From the NCBI GenBank assembly GCA_964595205.1, contig CAZQOQ010000018.1:183496-247495 (forward strand): 64,000 nucleotides of DNA. Direction: 5' to 3'. Each line of letters starts with the position of its first letter. Within the stretch, counting starts at the first letter, position 1. This stretch comes from JADKIH01 sp964595205 (GTDB taxonomy: Bacteria > Bacteroidota > Bacteroidia > AKYH767-A > 2013-40CM-41-45). Below, piece after piece: positions 8,176 through 16,265 of this stretch. The translations under genes and the position numbers were made by a program. Below the pieces are notes generated by a model that ran no database searches, was not told the DNA's origin, and was given only the letters and a program-made list of their open reading frames with translations.

Positions 8176-9981
8176 ATGCCATCCTCCCCTCATTTAGAAT
8201 CAATCATTTCGGTTTTGCCCGACAGCCCTGGCGTTTACCAGTTTTTCGATTCGGAAAATAAATTACTCTATATCGGTAAAGCAAAGTCGCTCAAAAAGCG
8301 GGTGATGTCTTATTTCCGGGAAGACATGAATGTGAACGGGAAGACGCGGGTAATGGTTCGTAAAATTTCCGACATCAAAACTCTCGTCGTGAATTCGGAG
8401 ATGGATGCCTTGCTCCTCGAAAACAGCCTGATTAAAAAACATCAGCCGAGATATAATGTAAATCTTAAAGACGATAAAACGTATCCCTGGATCTGCATTA
8501 AGAATGAACCTTTTCCAAGAGTGTTTTCTACCCGCAAACTGATCAAAGACGGTTCGGAATATTTCGGACCGTTTACACCGGTGAGGATGATTAATATTCT
8601 GCTCGAGCTCATCGGACAACTTTACAAACTCCGGACCTGTAACCTCAATCTTACCGAAGAAAATATTCAGAAGAAGAAATTCAAGGTATGCCTGGAATAT
8701 CATATCGGCAATTGTAAGGGCCCCTGCGAATCATTACAATCGAACGACGATTATAATCAATCCATAAAAGAAATCCGGCAGATACTCAAAGGAAACATTA
8801 ACATGGTAATTCAGCACCTGAAACCGCTGATGAATAAACTATCATCCGAATTCAAATACGAAGAAGCCCATCTTATAAAAGAAAAAATTGAACTGCTGGA
8901 AAAATTCAAATCCAAATCTGTAGTTGTGAACCCGGCCATTCACAACACGGATGTGTTCTCAATCATCACCGAAGAGAATACGGCATTCGTGAATTTTCTG
9001 CACATCATGAATGGTTCCATTGTTCAGGGCCATACCATCGAGATCAAAAAGAAGCTCGACGAGACACCGGAAGAATTATTAGAGCTTGCCATTGCCGATA
9101 TGCGAAGCCGTTTTCACAGCGAAGCAAATGAGATAATTCTTCCATTCGAAATGTTTCTTCCATTCGAAAATGTAATCGTTACCGTTCCAAAGATAGGAGA
9201 TAAAAAACATCTACTGACGCTTTCTGAAAGCAACGTGAAAAATTACATGCGTGAAAGAGAATTGCAGGAAGAAAAAATAAATCCGGAGAATAAAATTTTG
9301 CGGCTGATGGAGAAGATGAAAAAAGATCTTCGCCTCACGGAATTGCCAAGACACATAGAATGTTTCGATAATTCAAACTTTCAGGGCGCATATCCGGTTG
9401 CGGCAATGACTGTCTTCCGCGATGGAAAACCATCAAAGAAAGAATACCGTCACTTTAACATTAAGACCGTTGAAGGACCCGATGACTTTGCCTCGATGGA
9501 AGAAGTAATTTACCGCCGTTATAAACGTATGCTCGACGAGGCCAACACGCTTCCCAACCTGATCGTAATCGATGGCGGCAAAGGGCAACTGAGTTCTGCC
9601 GTGAACAGCCTGGAAAAACTCGGCCTGAAGGGAAAGATTCCCGTCATTGGCATTGCCAAAAAACTGGAAGAGATTTATTATCCTGATGACCCTTACCCTC
9701 TTTATATCGACAAAAAAAGCGAGACGCTCCGCGTTATTCAGCATTTGCGTGATGAGGTCCACCGGTTTGGAATTACTCATCACCGGAACCGAAGAAGCAA
9801 AGGTGTGGTTAAAACCGAATTGTCAGAGATAAAAGGCATTGGCGATGCAACGGCTCAGGCATTATTAGTACACTTCAAATCAGTGAAAAGAATTAAGGAA
9901 GCACCTGTTGAGGAGCTCGAGGCCGTTATCGGTAAAGCCAAAGCAAAAGTTGTGTCGGAATATTTTTCCGCAGGAGCTTAA
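8176..9981 (+). CDS. uvrC: UvrABC excinuclease subunit C
   Basis: UvrC makes both incisions around bulky DNA lesions during nucleotide excision repair. The N-terminal GIY-YIG nuclease is clear (PGVYQFFD, LLYIGKAKSLKKR). A short UVR-type helical segment lies near residues 205-240 (FKYEEAHLIKEKIELLEKF), the RNase H-like nuclease domain covers residues 380-530 (ECFDNSNFQG, VIDGGKGQLSSA, HRFGITHHRNRR), and a C-terminal HhH region ends the protein (LSEIKGIGDATAQALL). Length (601 residues) is normal for the family. ATG 8176 is chosen over TTG 8167. The stop overlaps the convergent methyltransferase gene by 4 bp. Confidence 0.97.
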   Translation: MPSSPHLESIISVLPDSPGVYQFFDSENKLLYIGKAKSLKKRVMSYFREDMNVNGKTRVMVRKISDIKTLVVNSEMDALLLENSLIKKHQPRYNVNLKDDKTYPWICIKNEPFPRVFSTRKLIKDGSEYFGPFTPVRMINILLELIGQLYKLRTCNLNLTEENIQKKKFKVCLEYHIGNCKGPCESLQSNDDYNQSIKEIRQILKGNINMVIQHLKPLMNKLSSEFKYEEAHLIKEKIELLEKFKSKSVVVNPAIHNTDVFSIITEENTAFVNFLHIMNGSIVQGHTIEIKKKLDETPEELLELAIADMRSRFHSEANEIILPFEMFLPFENVIVTVPKIGDKKHLLTLSESNVKNYMRERELQEEKINPENKILRLMEKMKKDLRLTELPRHIECFDNSNFQGAYPVAAMTVFRDGKPSKKEYRHFNIKTVEGPDDFASMEEVIYRRYKRMLDEANTLPNLIVIDGGKGQLSSAVNSLEKLGLKGKIPVIGIAKKLEEIYYPDDPYPLYIDKKSETLRVIQHLRDEVHRFGITHHRNRRSKGVVKTELSEIKGIGDATAQALLVHFKSVKRIKEAPVEELEAVIGKAKAKVVSEYFSAGA

Positions 9982-10451
9982 AAAATAAACCTCCCCGTTT
10001 TTTTACAATAATCATCATACTCCTTTCCAAAATCCTTCTTTAACCGGGGCTCTTCAAAACGGGTGATAAAAAAGTAAAACGCAATAAATATAAAAGCGGA
10101 ATAGAAAAATAATTTCAGTGACACAAAAAACAGTGCTTCGCCAATCAGTATCAACATCACTCCTGTATACATGGGGTTTCGAGAATATTTATATAGTCCT
10201 GTTGTTACCAGCTTTTTTGTCGGGTCTGCGGGTGACAAAGTACCTTTACCCTTTAGGGCAAAACTCACAATACAACTTATCAGGATATAAAAACCAATAA
10301 AACATAAAATGATACCGGCGAAATGATGCCATTTAAACGGGCTGGAGAATAAATGAGTGCGACCTCTTAAAATCAACCAGGGGATGAATCCAGCAACCAT
10401 TCCGGGCTGCAAAACGGTAAAAATAAAATTACGAATGAATAATGAAAGCAT
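9978..10451 (-). CDS. Membrane methyltransferase of the ICMT/PEMT family
   Basis: The protein (157 residues) has four hydrophobic segments and the family's C-terminal SAM-binding hallmarks: YKYSRNPMYTGVMLILIGEALFF, with the RNPMY motif, and the terminal FEEPRLKKDFGKEYDDYC. Related enzymes methylate isoprenylcysteine or phospholipids. In bacteria the substrate is usually unknown. It lies 2 bp downstream of gpsA on the same strand, so the two are probably co-transcribed, which would fit a lipid-related role. That role is inference from the neighbour only. Confidence 0.8.
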   Translation of the reverse strand: MLSLFIRNFIFTVLQPGMVAGFIPWLILRGRTHLFSSPFKWHHFAGIILCFIGFYILISCIVSFALKGKGTLSPADPTKKLVTTGLYKYSRNPMYTGVMLILIGEALFFVSLKLFFYSAFIFIAFYFFITRFEEPRLKKDFGKEYDDYCKKTGRFIF

Positions 10452-10453
10452 CT

Positions 10454-11449
10454 TTAATTAAGTTGATCGCTCAACAGCTTCATCTCAATCCTCGGGGCAA
10501 TTTTCTCGTAAAGCACATGATATACCGCATTCGTAATTGGCATGTGTACGCCATATTTTTTATTTATTTCATGAATACAGTTTGTCGCATAGTACCCTTC
10601 CGCAATCATATTCATTTCAAGCTGGGCAAATTTCACTGAATAACCTTTGCCGATCATCGTTCCGAACATCCGGTTACGGCTGAATGATGAATATGCCGTA
10701 ACCAACAGGTCGCCGAGATATGCCGAATCATTGATATCCCGGTTAATCGGGTGCACTGCTGAAACGAAACGATCGATTTCGCGGATGGCATTCGATATCA
10801 GCACAGCCTGGTAATTGTCGCCGTATCCGACACCGTGACAAATGCCACTGGCGATTGCAATTACGTTTTTCAAGACTGCAGAATATTCCGTGCCGTAAAT
10901 ATCATCGCTCACGAGCGTTTTTATGTAACGGCAATTCATCAATGAGGCAAGCGTAGTGGCAGTAAATGTGTCAGTAGAAGCAATCGTCAGATAGGATAAT
11001 CGCTCCATGGCGACTTCTTCTGCATGACAAGGACCCGTAATCACGCCAATTTTTTCGATAGGAATATTCAATTTCTTCCTTAGATAATCCCCTATAATTA
11101 GTAAATCATCGGGAATGATCCCTTTGATAGCGGAAAAGACAATTTTATTATTGAACAGTTCCGGTTTGATTTTTTCAAGTGCGGGTTTCAGAAATGCAGA
11201 AGGCACTGAAAGAATAATGATGTCTGATGTTGTAATTACGGAAGCAAGATCGTTGCTGACATTGACTTTCGAAAGATTTATTTCAACGTCGCTGAGATAA
11301 TTTGGATTATGGCGGTACTTGCTGATGAAGTCGGCAGTATCTGCAGAACGGACCCACCAATTTATTTTATCGACATTGTTTGAAAGGATTTTTACCAGGG
11401 CTGTTGCCCAACTGCCTCCTCCGATGACGGCAATAACAGGTTTCGACAT
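10454..11449 (-). CDS. gpsA: NAD(P)H-dependent glycerol-3-phosphate dehydrogenase
   Basis: The enzyme reduces dihydroxyacetone phosphate to sn-glycerol-3-phosphate for phospholipid synthesis. The Rossmann loop GGGSWATALV is near the N-terminus. The family signature GPCHAEEVAMERLSYLTIAS, the catalytic-lysine segment EYSAVLKNVIAIASGICHG and the substrate-loop sequence YSSFSRNRMFG are all present. Length (331 residues) is standard. Neighbours on the same strand are a GxxExxY protein immediately upstream (no gap) and the membrane methyltransferase downstream, so a three-gene transcript is likely. Confidence 0.96.
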   Translation of the reverse strand: MSKPVIAVIGGGSWATALVKILSNNVDKINWWVRSADTADFISKYRHNPNYLSDVEINLSKVNVSNDLASVITTSDIIILSVPSAFLKPALEKIKPELFNNKIVFSAIKGIIPDDLLIIGDYLRKKLNIPIEKIGVITGPCHAEEVAMERLSYLTIASTDTFTATTLASLMNCRYIKTLVSDDIYGTEYSAVLKNVIAIASGICHGVGYGDNYQAVLISNAIREIDRFVSAVHPINRDINDSAYLGDLLVTAYSSFSRNRMFGTMIGKGYSVKFAQLEMNMIAEGYYATNCIHEINKKYGVHMPITNAVYHVLYEKIAPRIEMKLLSDQLN

Positions 11450-11827
11450 TTATAAATTGTTTACAAGCCGAAAGATACCTTCTTTTAACAAATTGACATT
11501 AAAATTTATTAGTAATCCCAGCTTTAAATCTGTTAGCCTTAAGTAAGTAATAACCTGTTTTTTATGCACGGGTGCCAGGTTTTCTATTGATTTTATTTCA
11601 ATAATAACCTTATTATCCACAATGATATCCGCTCGAAATGCAACATTTAGTAAAATACCTTCATAATATACGTCGATTTCCTGCTGCCTCGTGAAAGGAA
11701 TCTCTTCCATTGTTAATTCTGTGCAAATTGCTTCTTCATATATTGATTCAAATAATCCTGGACCAAAATACCTGTGAACTTTAATGCAAATTCCGATTAC
11801 CTTTTCGGAGATTTCGTTCTCTGTCAT
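11450..11827 (-). CDS. GxxExxY protein (PD-(D/E)XK nuclease-like)
   Basis: This 125-residue protein carries the family signature HRYFGPGLFESIYEEAI and a nuclease-like core ADIIVDNKVIIEIKSIE (D, then E-x-K), then VHKKQVITYLRLT. The family is very common in Bacteroidota, often as single genes, and its function is not established. The ATG at 11827 is used; an upstream TTG at 11845 would add MCEKIT. Its stop directly abuts gpsA. It may be a passenger inserted ahead of gpsA. Confidence 0.85.
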   Translation of the reverse strand: MTENEISEKVIGICIKVHRYFGPGLFESIYEEAICTELTMEEIPFTRQQEIDVYYEGILLNVAFRADIIVDNKVIIEIKSIENLAPVHKKQVITYLRLTDLKLGLLINFNVNLLKEGIFRLVNNL

Positions 11828-11832
11828 AGTTA

Positions 11833-11942
11833 TTTTTTCGCACAAAGGCGCAGAGGCGCAAAGAAAAAATTTCGAATTACTAAATACAACTCTTTAAATA
11901 TGTATAATATATTCTCCGCATACTCTGCGCCTCTGCGCGCCA
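11833..11942. repeat. Inverted repeat of the 'GGCGCAGAGGCGC' type
   Basis: The arm GGCGCAGAGGCGCAAAG (near 11848-11864) is mirrored by CTCTGCGCCTCTGCGCGCC (11923-11941), with about 60 AT-rich bases between. It lies between divergent genes. Similar disperse elements occur in many Bacteroidota intergenic regions. It overlaps the possible upstream start of the GxxExxY gene. Confidence 0.6.
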
Positions 11943-11970
11943 ATAAAAAAATCATCCTTAACTTTATCGC

Positions 11971-12459
11971 ATGAAGCTTCCTGTAATATTATTTATTCTC
12001 CTGATAACTGCTCAAACAATTTTGCAGGGTAAAGAAAACGATCGCGCCGAACTCCTTCAACTGCTAAATGAGCGAAAAGAATTATTCGATAAATACAATG
12101 CGTCGCTCAACAATAAAAGTGGTCTCTTCGGGAACAAGACAAAAAATGATTTGCGCGACAGCCAGGACAAGCTGATGGCGGTGGTTGCTGCCGATAATAA
12201 AATCATGAACTCCCTTAGCCGTACACTCGACTTCAGGAATTTCGAAAAACAAACGATGTCTTATGATGTTAGCAATTATGAAGACCGAATCAGAAACTTA
12301 TCCGTCTTAAACGACACTCTTAACAAACAATATATAAATTGTAAAAACGAAAATAAAAATTTATACTCGACGGTAAAGAGATATCACCTGTATATTGCCG
12401 CATTAGTTATTCTAATTCTCATTACCGGTGGAGCCTGGGCGAAGAAGACTTTTTTTTAA
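11971..12459 (+). CDS. Exported coiled-coil protein with C-terminal membrane segment, unknown function
   Basis: The 162-residue protein begins with a signal peptide or membrane segment (MKLPVILFILLITAQTIL). A charged helical region follows (residues 22-130, rich in N, K, L and D with heptad-like leucines). It ends in a strong membrane helix (LYIAALVILILITGGAWA) with a short KKTFF tail. The layout suggests a membrane-anchored periplasmic coiled coil. I do not recognise the family. It is convergent with gldH, with a hairpin between. Confidence 0.6.
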   Translation: MKLPVILFILLITAQTILQGKENDRAELLQLLNERKELFDKYNASLNNKSGLFGNKTKNDLRDSQDKLMAVVAADNKIMNSLSRTLDFRNFEKQTMSYDVSNYEDRIRNLSVLNDTLNKQYINCKNENKNLYSTVKRYHLYIAALVILILITGGAWAKKTFF

Positions 12460-12479
12460 ACTCTAAGATGAAGGAAATC

Positions 12480-12570
12480 AGTCCGGGTCCAGTTTGAGTT
12501 TGAGTTTGAGTGTGAGTTTGAGAGTGAGTTTGAGTGTGAGTCTGATTATAAATAGCTTCGGAACCGGACT
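12480..12570. terminator. Hairpin and GAGTTT microsatellite between convergent genes
   Basis: The segments AGTCCGGGTCC (about 12480-12490) and GGAACCGGACT (about 12560-12570) can pair. Between them is a run of GAGTTT/GAGTGT hexamers (12494-12541). Its position between two convergent genes fits a bidirectional terminator, but there is no clear U-tract. The hexamer count could vary between strains. Confidence 0.45.
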
Positions 12571-12575
12571 GAGTT

Positions 12576-13061
12576 CTATTCGATCTTTTCAATCCTCACT
12601 CCCACATCCATAATCTGTGGCAATGGGTCAACCCGCATCGCCTGTTCGAGTGAGAAAGTATAAATTCCTTTTTCAGGAAAACGAAAATTGCTTTTAAATA
12701 ACTGCCTGTTATCCCAAATATCACCAAGCCCTTCTCCCAGCCATTTACCTGAGGCATCCGCAAGCGTTATCTCAATCGTATCCCGCTCCATCTTACCCGA
12801 AGGAATTTTTGTCGTAAAAAAAATAAAAAGGTTGCTGAACTGGTAACCGCCGGCATTACGAACATTGATGTAAATGTTGTGCGGTGTAATCGTATCCGAA
12901 ATATCGGTACTTAGCTCAACAATGTTTTTCTGTGCCCACCTGTTATCCGGAAGTTTGATGTTATCCTCAAAAACCACAGAACTGTCGCACGAAGATAATG
13001 CGATCGCGAGCATGAATAAATAAATCATCCGGCGATTTAAAAAAAACTGAATCGTTTTCAT
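12576..13061 (-). CDS. gldH: Gliding motility lipoprotein GldH
   Basis: GldH is an outer-membrane-associated lipoprotein required for gliding in Flavobacterium. It belongs to the group of Gld proteins linked to type IX secretion. The protein has a lipobox (MLAIALSSCDSS), then the family region VVFEDNIKLPDNRWAQKN and a C-terminal FSLEQAMRVDPLPQIMDVGVRIEK. I start it at ATG 13061 (161 residues), 10 bp after the ricT stop. A longer open frame upstream only reads through the ricT low-complexity tail. Gene order holB-ricT-gldH supports the assignment. Confidence 0.9.
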   Translation of the reverse strand: MKTIQFFLNRRMIYLFMLAIALSSCDSSVVFEDNIKLPDNRWAQKNIVELSTDISDTITPHNIYINVRNAGGYQFSNLFIFFTTKIPSGKMERDTIEITLADASGKWLGEGLGDIWDNRQLFKSNFRFPEKGIYTFSLEQAMRVDPLPQIMDVGVRIEKIE

Positions 13062-13071
13062 CACCCTGTAA

Positions 13072-14505
13072 TTATGTACCCGGAGTCTGCTGAGTATTTT
13101 GATCGCCATTCGGTTTATTCGGATTTGGCCGGTTCCCCTGCTGCTGATTACGGGAATGACGCGGCTGATTTTGCCTTTGCTGATTCTGCTGACGTGGCTG
13201 ATTCTGCTGCTGAGGATTTTTCTTTGGCGGATTCTGTCTCTGTGCGTTTTGCTGCTGAGGATTCTGCTGCTTCTGCTGTCCGCCCTGCCGCTGTTGCACC
13301 TGTGCATTAGGCTGCCCGCCCTGCTGATTTTGTTTATCGCCGGACTTTTTCTTCTTCTTCTTTTTCTTTTTAAGTTTATCCATCCGGTCTATGCGATCCT
13401 GGCCGACCACATTTTCATAATCCGGTTCTGCAATTTTTATGTCATCTTCGTCTTCAGGAAGTGCGAGATCCGGTGGCTTAATATTTTTCTTGTTGAGTTC
13501 AACGATTTCTTTCACGCGGTCAACTGACAACACCACCCAGTTTCCTCCCACTCCGCCTTCAATCAGTTCTTTTTGTTCGCGTTTCTCATCAACTGTGAAA
13601 GCATACCAAAGCAGTCGCTTGAAAATATCAGTCTTGCGATGAAAAGCCCTGCCCTTTTCTGTTTCCAGAACGATATTTGTTCCCGGGAAATCATGCAGTG
13701 CATCCATGTAAGAATCGAGTTCATAATTCAGGCAACATTTCAGCTTTGTACACTGGCCGGCAAGTTTTGCTGGATTCAGAGCAAGATTCTGGTAACGCGC
13801 AGCACTCGTCGATACTGTCTTGAAATCCGTCAGCCATGTGGAGCAGCAAAGTTCCCGACCGCATACTCCGATACCGCCCAGCCTTCCCGCCTCCTGCCTC
13901 ATGCCGATCTGACGCATCTCCACCCGTATATGAAATTCTTCGGCAATCTTCTTGATCAGATCCCTGAAGTCGACGCGATCGTCAGCCGTATAAAAAAATG
14001 TTGCCTTCTTTCCGTCGCCCTGGAATTCGACATCGCTGAGTTTCATGGAAAGTTTTAACGATTGAATGATCTCTCTCGTACGATGAAGGGTTGGCATTTC
14101 TTTATCCTTTACCTCATTCCATTTTTCAACTTCGCTCGATTTAGCCTTACGGTAAAGCTGCTTCAGTCCCTCCGGATTTTCACCCAGGTTTTTCTTCCTC
14201 AACTGGAAGCGCACCAGTTCACCGATCATGGAAACTACTCCTACATCATGTCCGGGAGCAGCTTCAAGAGCAACGACGTCTCCAACCCTTAATTCCAGAT
14301 TTTCTTTGTTATAATAAAACTCCTTGCGGCTCCCTTTGAAACGCACCTCAACGATTGGAAACTGGCTTTGCCCGTTTGGTAAAACCATGTCCGATAGCCA
14401 GTTATAAACGTTCAGTTTATTGCAGCCTCCGGTACCACAGGTCCCATTACTTCTGCAACCCGCTGGTTTTCCGTCTTTTCCGGTGCCACAATTACTACAA
14501 GCCAT
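13072..14505 (-). CDS. ricT: PSP1-domain (RicT-like) protein with long low-complexity tail
   Basis: The N-terminus is cysteine-rich (ACSNCGTGKDG, GCRSNGTCGTGGC). The PSP1 core follows, with GDVVALEAAPGHDVG, the redox-type cluster LGGIGVCGRELCCSTWL, then LAGQCTKLKCCLNYE. In Bacillus, RicT (YaaT) acts in an RNA-processing complex carrying Fe-S clusters. The Bacteroidota role is not settled. The last roughly 110 residues are unusual: a run of about ten lysines and then a Q/N/P/R-rich tail. This tail has biased base composition and creates many spurious frames on both strands. It is probably disordered and nucleic-acid binding. Confidence 0.88.
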   Translation of the reverse strand: MACSNCGTGKDGKPAGCRSNGTCGTGGCNKLNVYNWLSDMVLPNGQSQFPIVEVRFKGSRKEFYYNKENLELRVGDVVALEAAPGHDVGVVSMIGELVRFQLRKKNLGENPEGLKQLYRKAKSSEVEKWNEVKDKEMPTLHRTREIIQSLKLSMKLSDVEFQGDGKKATFFYTADDRVDFRDLIKKIAEEFHIRVEMRQIGMRQEAGRLGGIGVCGRELCCSTWLTDFKTVSTSAARYQNLALNPAKLAGQCTKLKCCLNYELDSYMDALHDFPGTNIVLETEKGRAFHRKTDIFKRLLWYAFTVDEKREQKELIEGGVGGNWVVLSVDRVKEIVELNKKNIKPPDLALPEDEDDIKIAEPDYENVVGQDRIDRMDKLKKKKKKKKKSGDKQNQQGGQPNAQVQQRQGGQQKQQNPQQQNAQRQNPPKKNPQQQNQPRQQNQQRQNQPRHSRNQQQGNRPNPNKPNGDQNTQQTPGT

Positions 14506-14558
14506 TGATAATTATTTTCGAATGACAAAAATAGAAAAACTTGGGAGATGGCAAGGGG

Positions 14559-14870
14559 TTAAGACTAGGAACCAAGAATATAGAACCAAGAACCAAGAAC
14601 CAAGAACCAAGAACCAAGAGCCAAGAGCCAAGAGCCAAGATTAGTTGAGAAGGAAGAATGTATAATCCTACTAGTACTACAATATCTTGGTTCTTGGTTC
14701 TAAATTCTTAATTCTTGGTTCTTGGTTCTTGGTTTTAAATTCTTGGTTCTAAATTCTTGGTTCTTGGCTCTTGGCTCTTGGCTCTAAATTCTTGGTTCTT
14801 GGTTCTTGGCTCTTGGTTCTAAATTCTTGGTTCTTGGCTCTTGGTTCTTGGTTCTAAATTCTTGGTTCCT
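14559..14870. repeat. Paired inverted arrays of a 7-bp unit (AACCAAG / CTTGGTT)
   Basis: From about 14559 to 14641 the unit AACCAAG, then AGCCAAG, repeats about ten times. From about 14683 to 14870 the complementary units CTTGGTT and CTTGGCT recur, interspersed with CTAAATT. The two arrays could pair into a long imperfect hairpin. The right array runs into the last codons of holB. It fills the holB-ricT gap. Confidence 0.85.
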
Positions 14871-15990
14871 GCTTCAACAGCCCATGAATAGAAAACGACA
14901 GATTCGTAAACAATAATTTAGAATTGGCGTTTCGTTCGAGATGAAAATGGGCTTTGTTGATTTCGCCTGTAAATGCATCGATATTGTTTTCGTTGACGAA
15001 CGGAGCAAAACGCTGTATGTCTTCGAGATCTTTTCCTTCTAGCCTGATGAGGGAACGGTCGCCATAATTGATCAACAGGCATTCGCGTGCAATGGAAAGT
15101 GCGTGTCGAAGAAAATTTTTCTGTGCTTCCCTGCTCTCGCTGCCGAATTCCTGAGAAAGCTGAGTGATGGACTGGACATTCAGCTTCAGACAACTTCTCA
15201 TCCACAGGAGAAATTTCTGATTTAAGTCTGCGGTTCCCTCGTCATTCTCAACCATCTTCTGAGCTTCATTGTAATCACCATCTGCACGGTGAACGATGCG
15301 TCGTGCAACAGTCTTGTCGAGTTTGTATTTTTCCACCAGTTCTTCGAACATATCGCTGTCGCTAATGCGGTTCACCTTAATAAGTTGTGTGCGCGATGTG
15401 ATTGTAGGAAGTAATAATTCATGATTTTCGGCGATGAGAAAAAACAATGTATCGTTGGGTGGTTCCTCGATGATCTTAAGAAGTTTATTTGAAGCCTCCG
15501 AATTCATTCGCTCAGGAAGCCAGATCAGGACAATCTTGTACGGCGCTTCAACGCTCTTCAGGTTTAACCGGCTGATGATGTCTGCGCTCTCATGAACAGA
15601 AATGATTCCCTGTTTATTGTCGAGCGAAAGGCTTTCCATCCATTCATTATACGACATATAAGGATTATCAAGAACAGCTTCTCGCCACTGTGCGATGAAG
15701 TCCACGCTGCGTGGTTTGCTGATTTTATCCTTAGGTGCAACGGGGTATGTGAAACTTACATCGGGATGAATCAGTTTGGTCATCTTCTTACAAGCAGAAC
15801 ATTCTCCGCATGAATCCGTCTCGCCAGGGTTTTCGCAAACCAGATATTGGGCAAAAGCAATGGCCATTAAAAGATTCCCACCACCTGCCGGGCCAAGGAA
15901 CAACAGGGCATGACTTACTCTCCTGTCTCTGGCTGCATGAATTAGCCGGCTTTTGACTTCTGAATGGCCTATTACTGCTGAGAATTTCAC
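14854..15990 (-). CDS. holB: DNA polymerase III delta' subunit
   Basis: This clamp-loader AAA+ subunit has the family start (VIGHSEVKSRLIHAARDRRVSHALLF), a degenerate P-loop (GPAGGGNLLMA), the zinc module (CGECSACKKM) and the arginine-finger region (PTITSRTQLI). The lysine of a standard Walker A is absent, as usual in delta'. It starts at GTG 15990 because no ATG precedes the conserved KFSAVIGH. Length is 378 residues. Its stop lies inside the 7-bp repeat array, so the last few codons (LLKQEPRI) are encoded by repeat-derived sequence. Confidence 0.93.
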   Translation of the reverse strand: MKFSAVIGHSEVKSRLIHAARDRRVSHALLFLGPAGGGNLLMAIAFAQYLVCENPGETDSCGECSACKKMTKLIHPDVSFTYPVAPKDKISKPRSVDFIAQWREAVLDNPYMSYNEWMESLSLDNKQGIISVHESADIISRLNLKSVEAPYKIVLIWLPERMNSEASNKLLKIIEEPPNDTLFFLIAENHELLLPTITSRTQLIKVNRISDSDMFEELVEKYKLDKTVARRIVHRADGDYNEAQKMVENDEGTADLNQKFLLWMRSCLKLNVQSITQLSQEFGSESREAQKNFLRHALSIARECLLINYGDRSLIRLEGKDLEDIQRFAPFVNENNIDAFTGEINKAHFHLERNANSKLLFTNLSFSIHGLLKQEPRI

Positions 15991-16054
15991 GGATGTAAAA
16001 ATATAAATTTACATGACGGTTCTTCAATAACTTTTAGAATTTTAGTTGCTCTTT

Positions 16055-16218
16055 TAAAATAATCTCTATGCCCTCTGTGTTTAACCTTTGTGTTCCTTGT
16101 GGTTAAAAACCAGCTCAGGAATGTGTAGCAGCTTTAAAGCAGTGATTTCAATAAATCATTACCTCGGGTATTTTACCACGGAGAACACAAAGGTTAAACA
16201 CAGAGGGCACAGAGAAAA
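16055..16218. repeat. Long inverted repeat (CCTCTGTGTTTAACC type) between divergent genes
   Basis: The left arm (about 16062-16107) includes GCCCTCTGTGTTTAACC followed by TTTGTGTTC. The right arm (about 16173-16217) is its near-perfect complement, with GGTTAAACACAGAGGGC. About 65 bases separate them. Half of the same motif recurs alone near 26738-26755 and a relative lies at 17657-17737, so this is a dispersed element and not a unique terminator. Confidence 0.75.
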
Positions 16219-16265
16219 ATAAAATATATTCAAAAAGAAAAACGTTTACGATCTTTACTTTTCCA

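Noticed and set aside
12576..13307. A 243-residue version of GldH
   Set aside because: The first 82 codons read the low-complexity tail of ricT in another frame; the lipobox start at 13061 is far better.
13074..13310. Several plus-strand frames opposite the ricT tail
   Set aside because: They are shadows produced by biased composition of the Q/N/K-rich coding strand.
14559..14870. CRISPR or coding repeat in the AACCAAG arrays
   Set aside because: The unit is only 7 bp with no spacers, and the arrays are inverted copies of each other.
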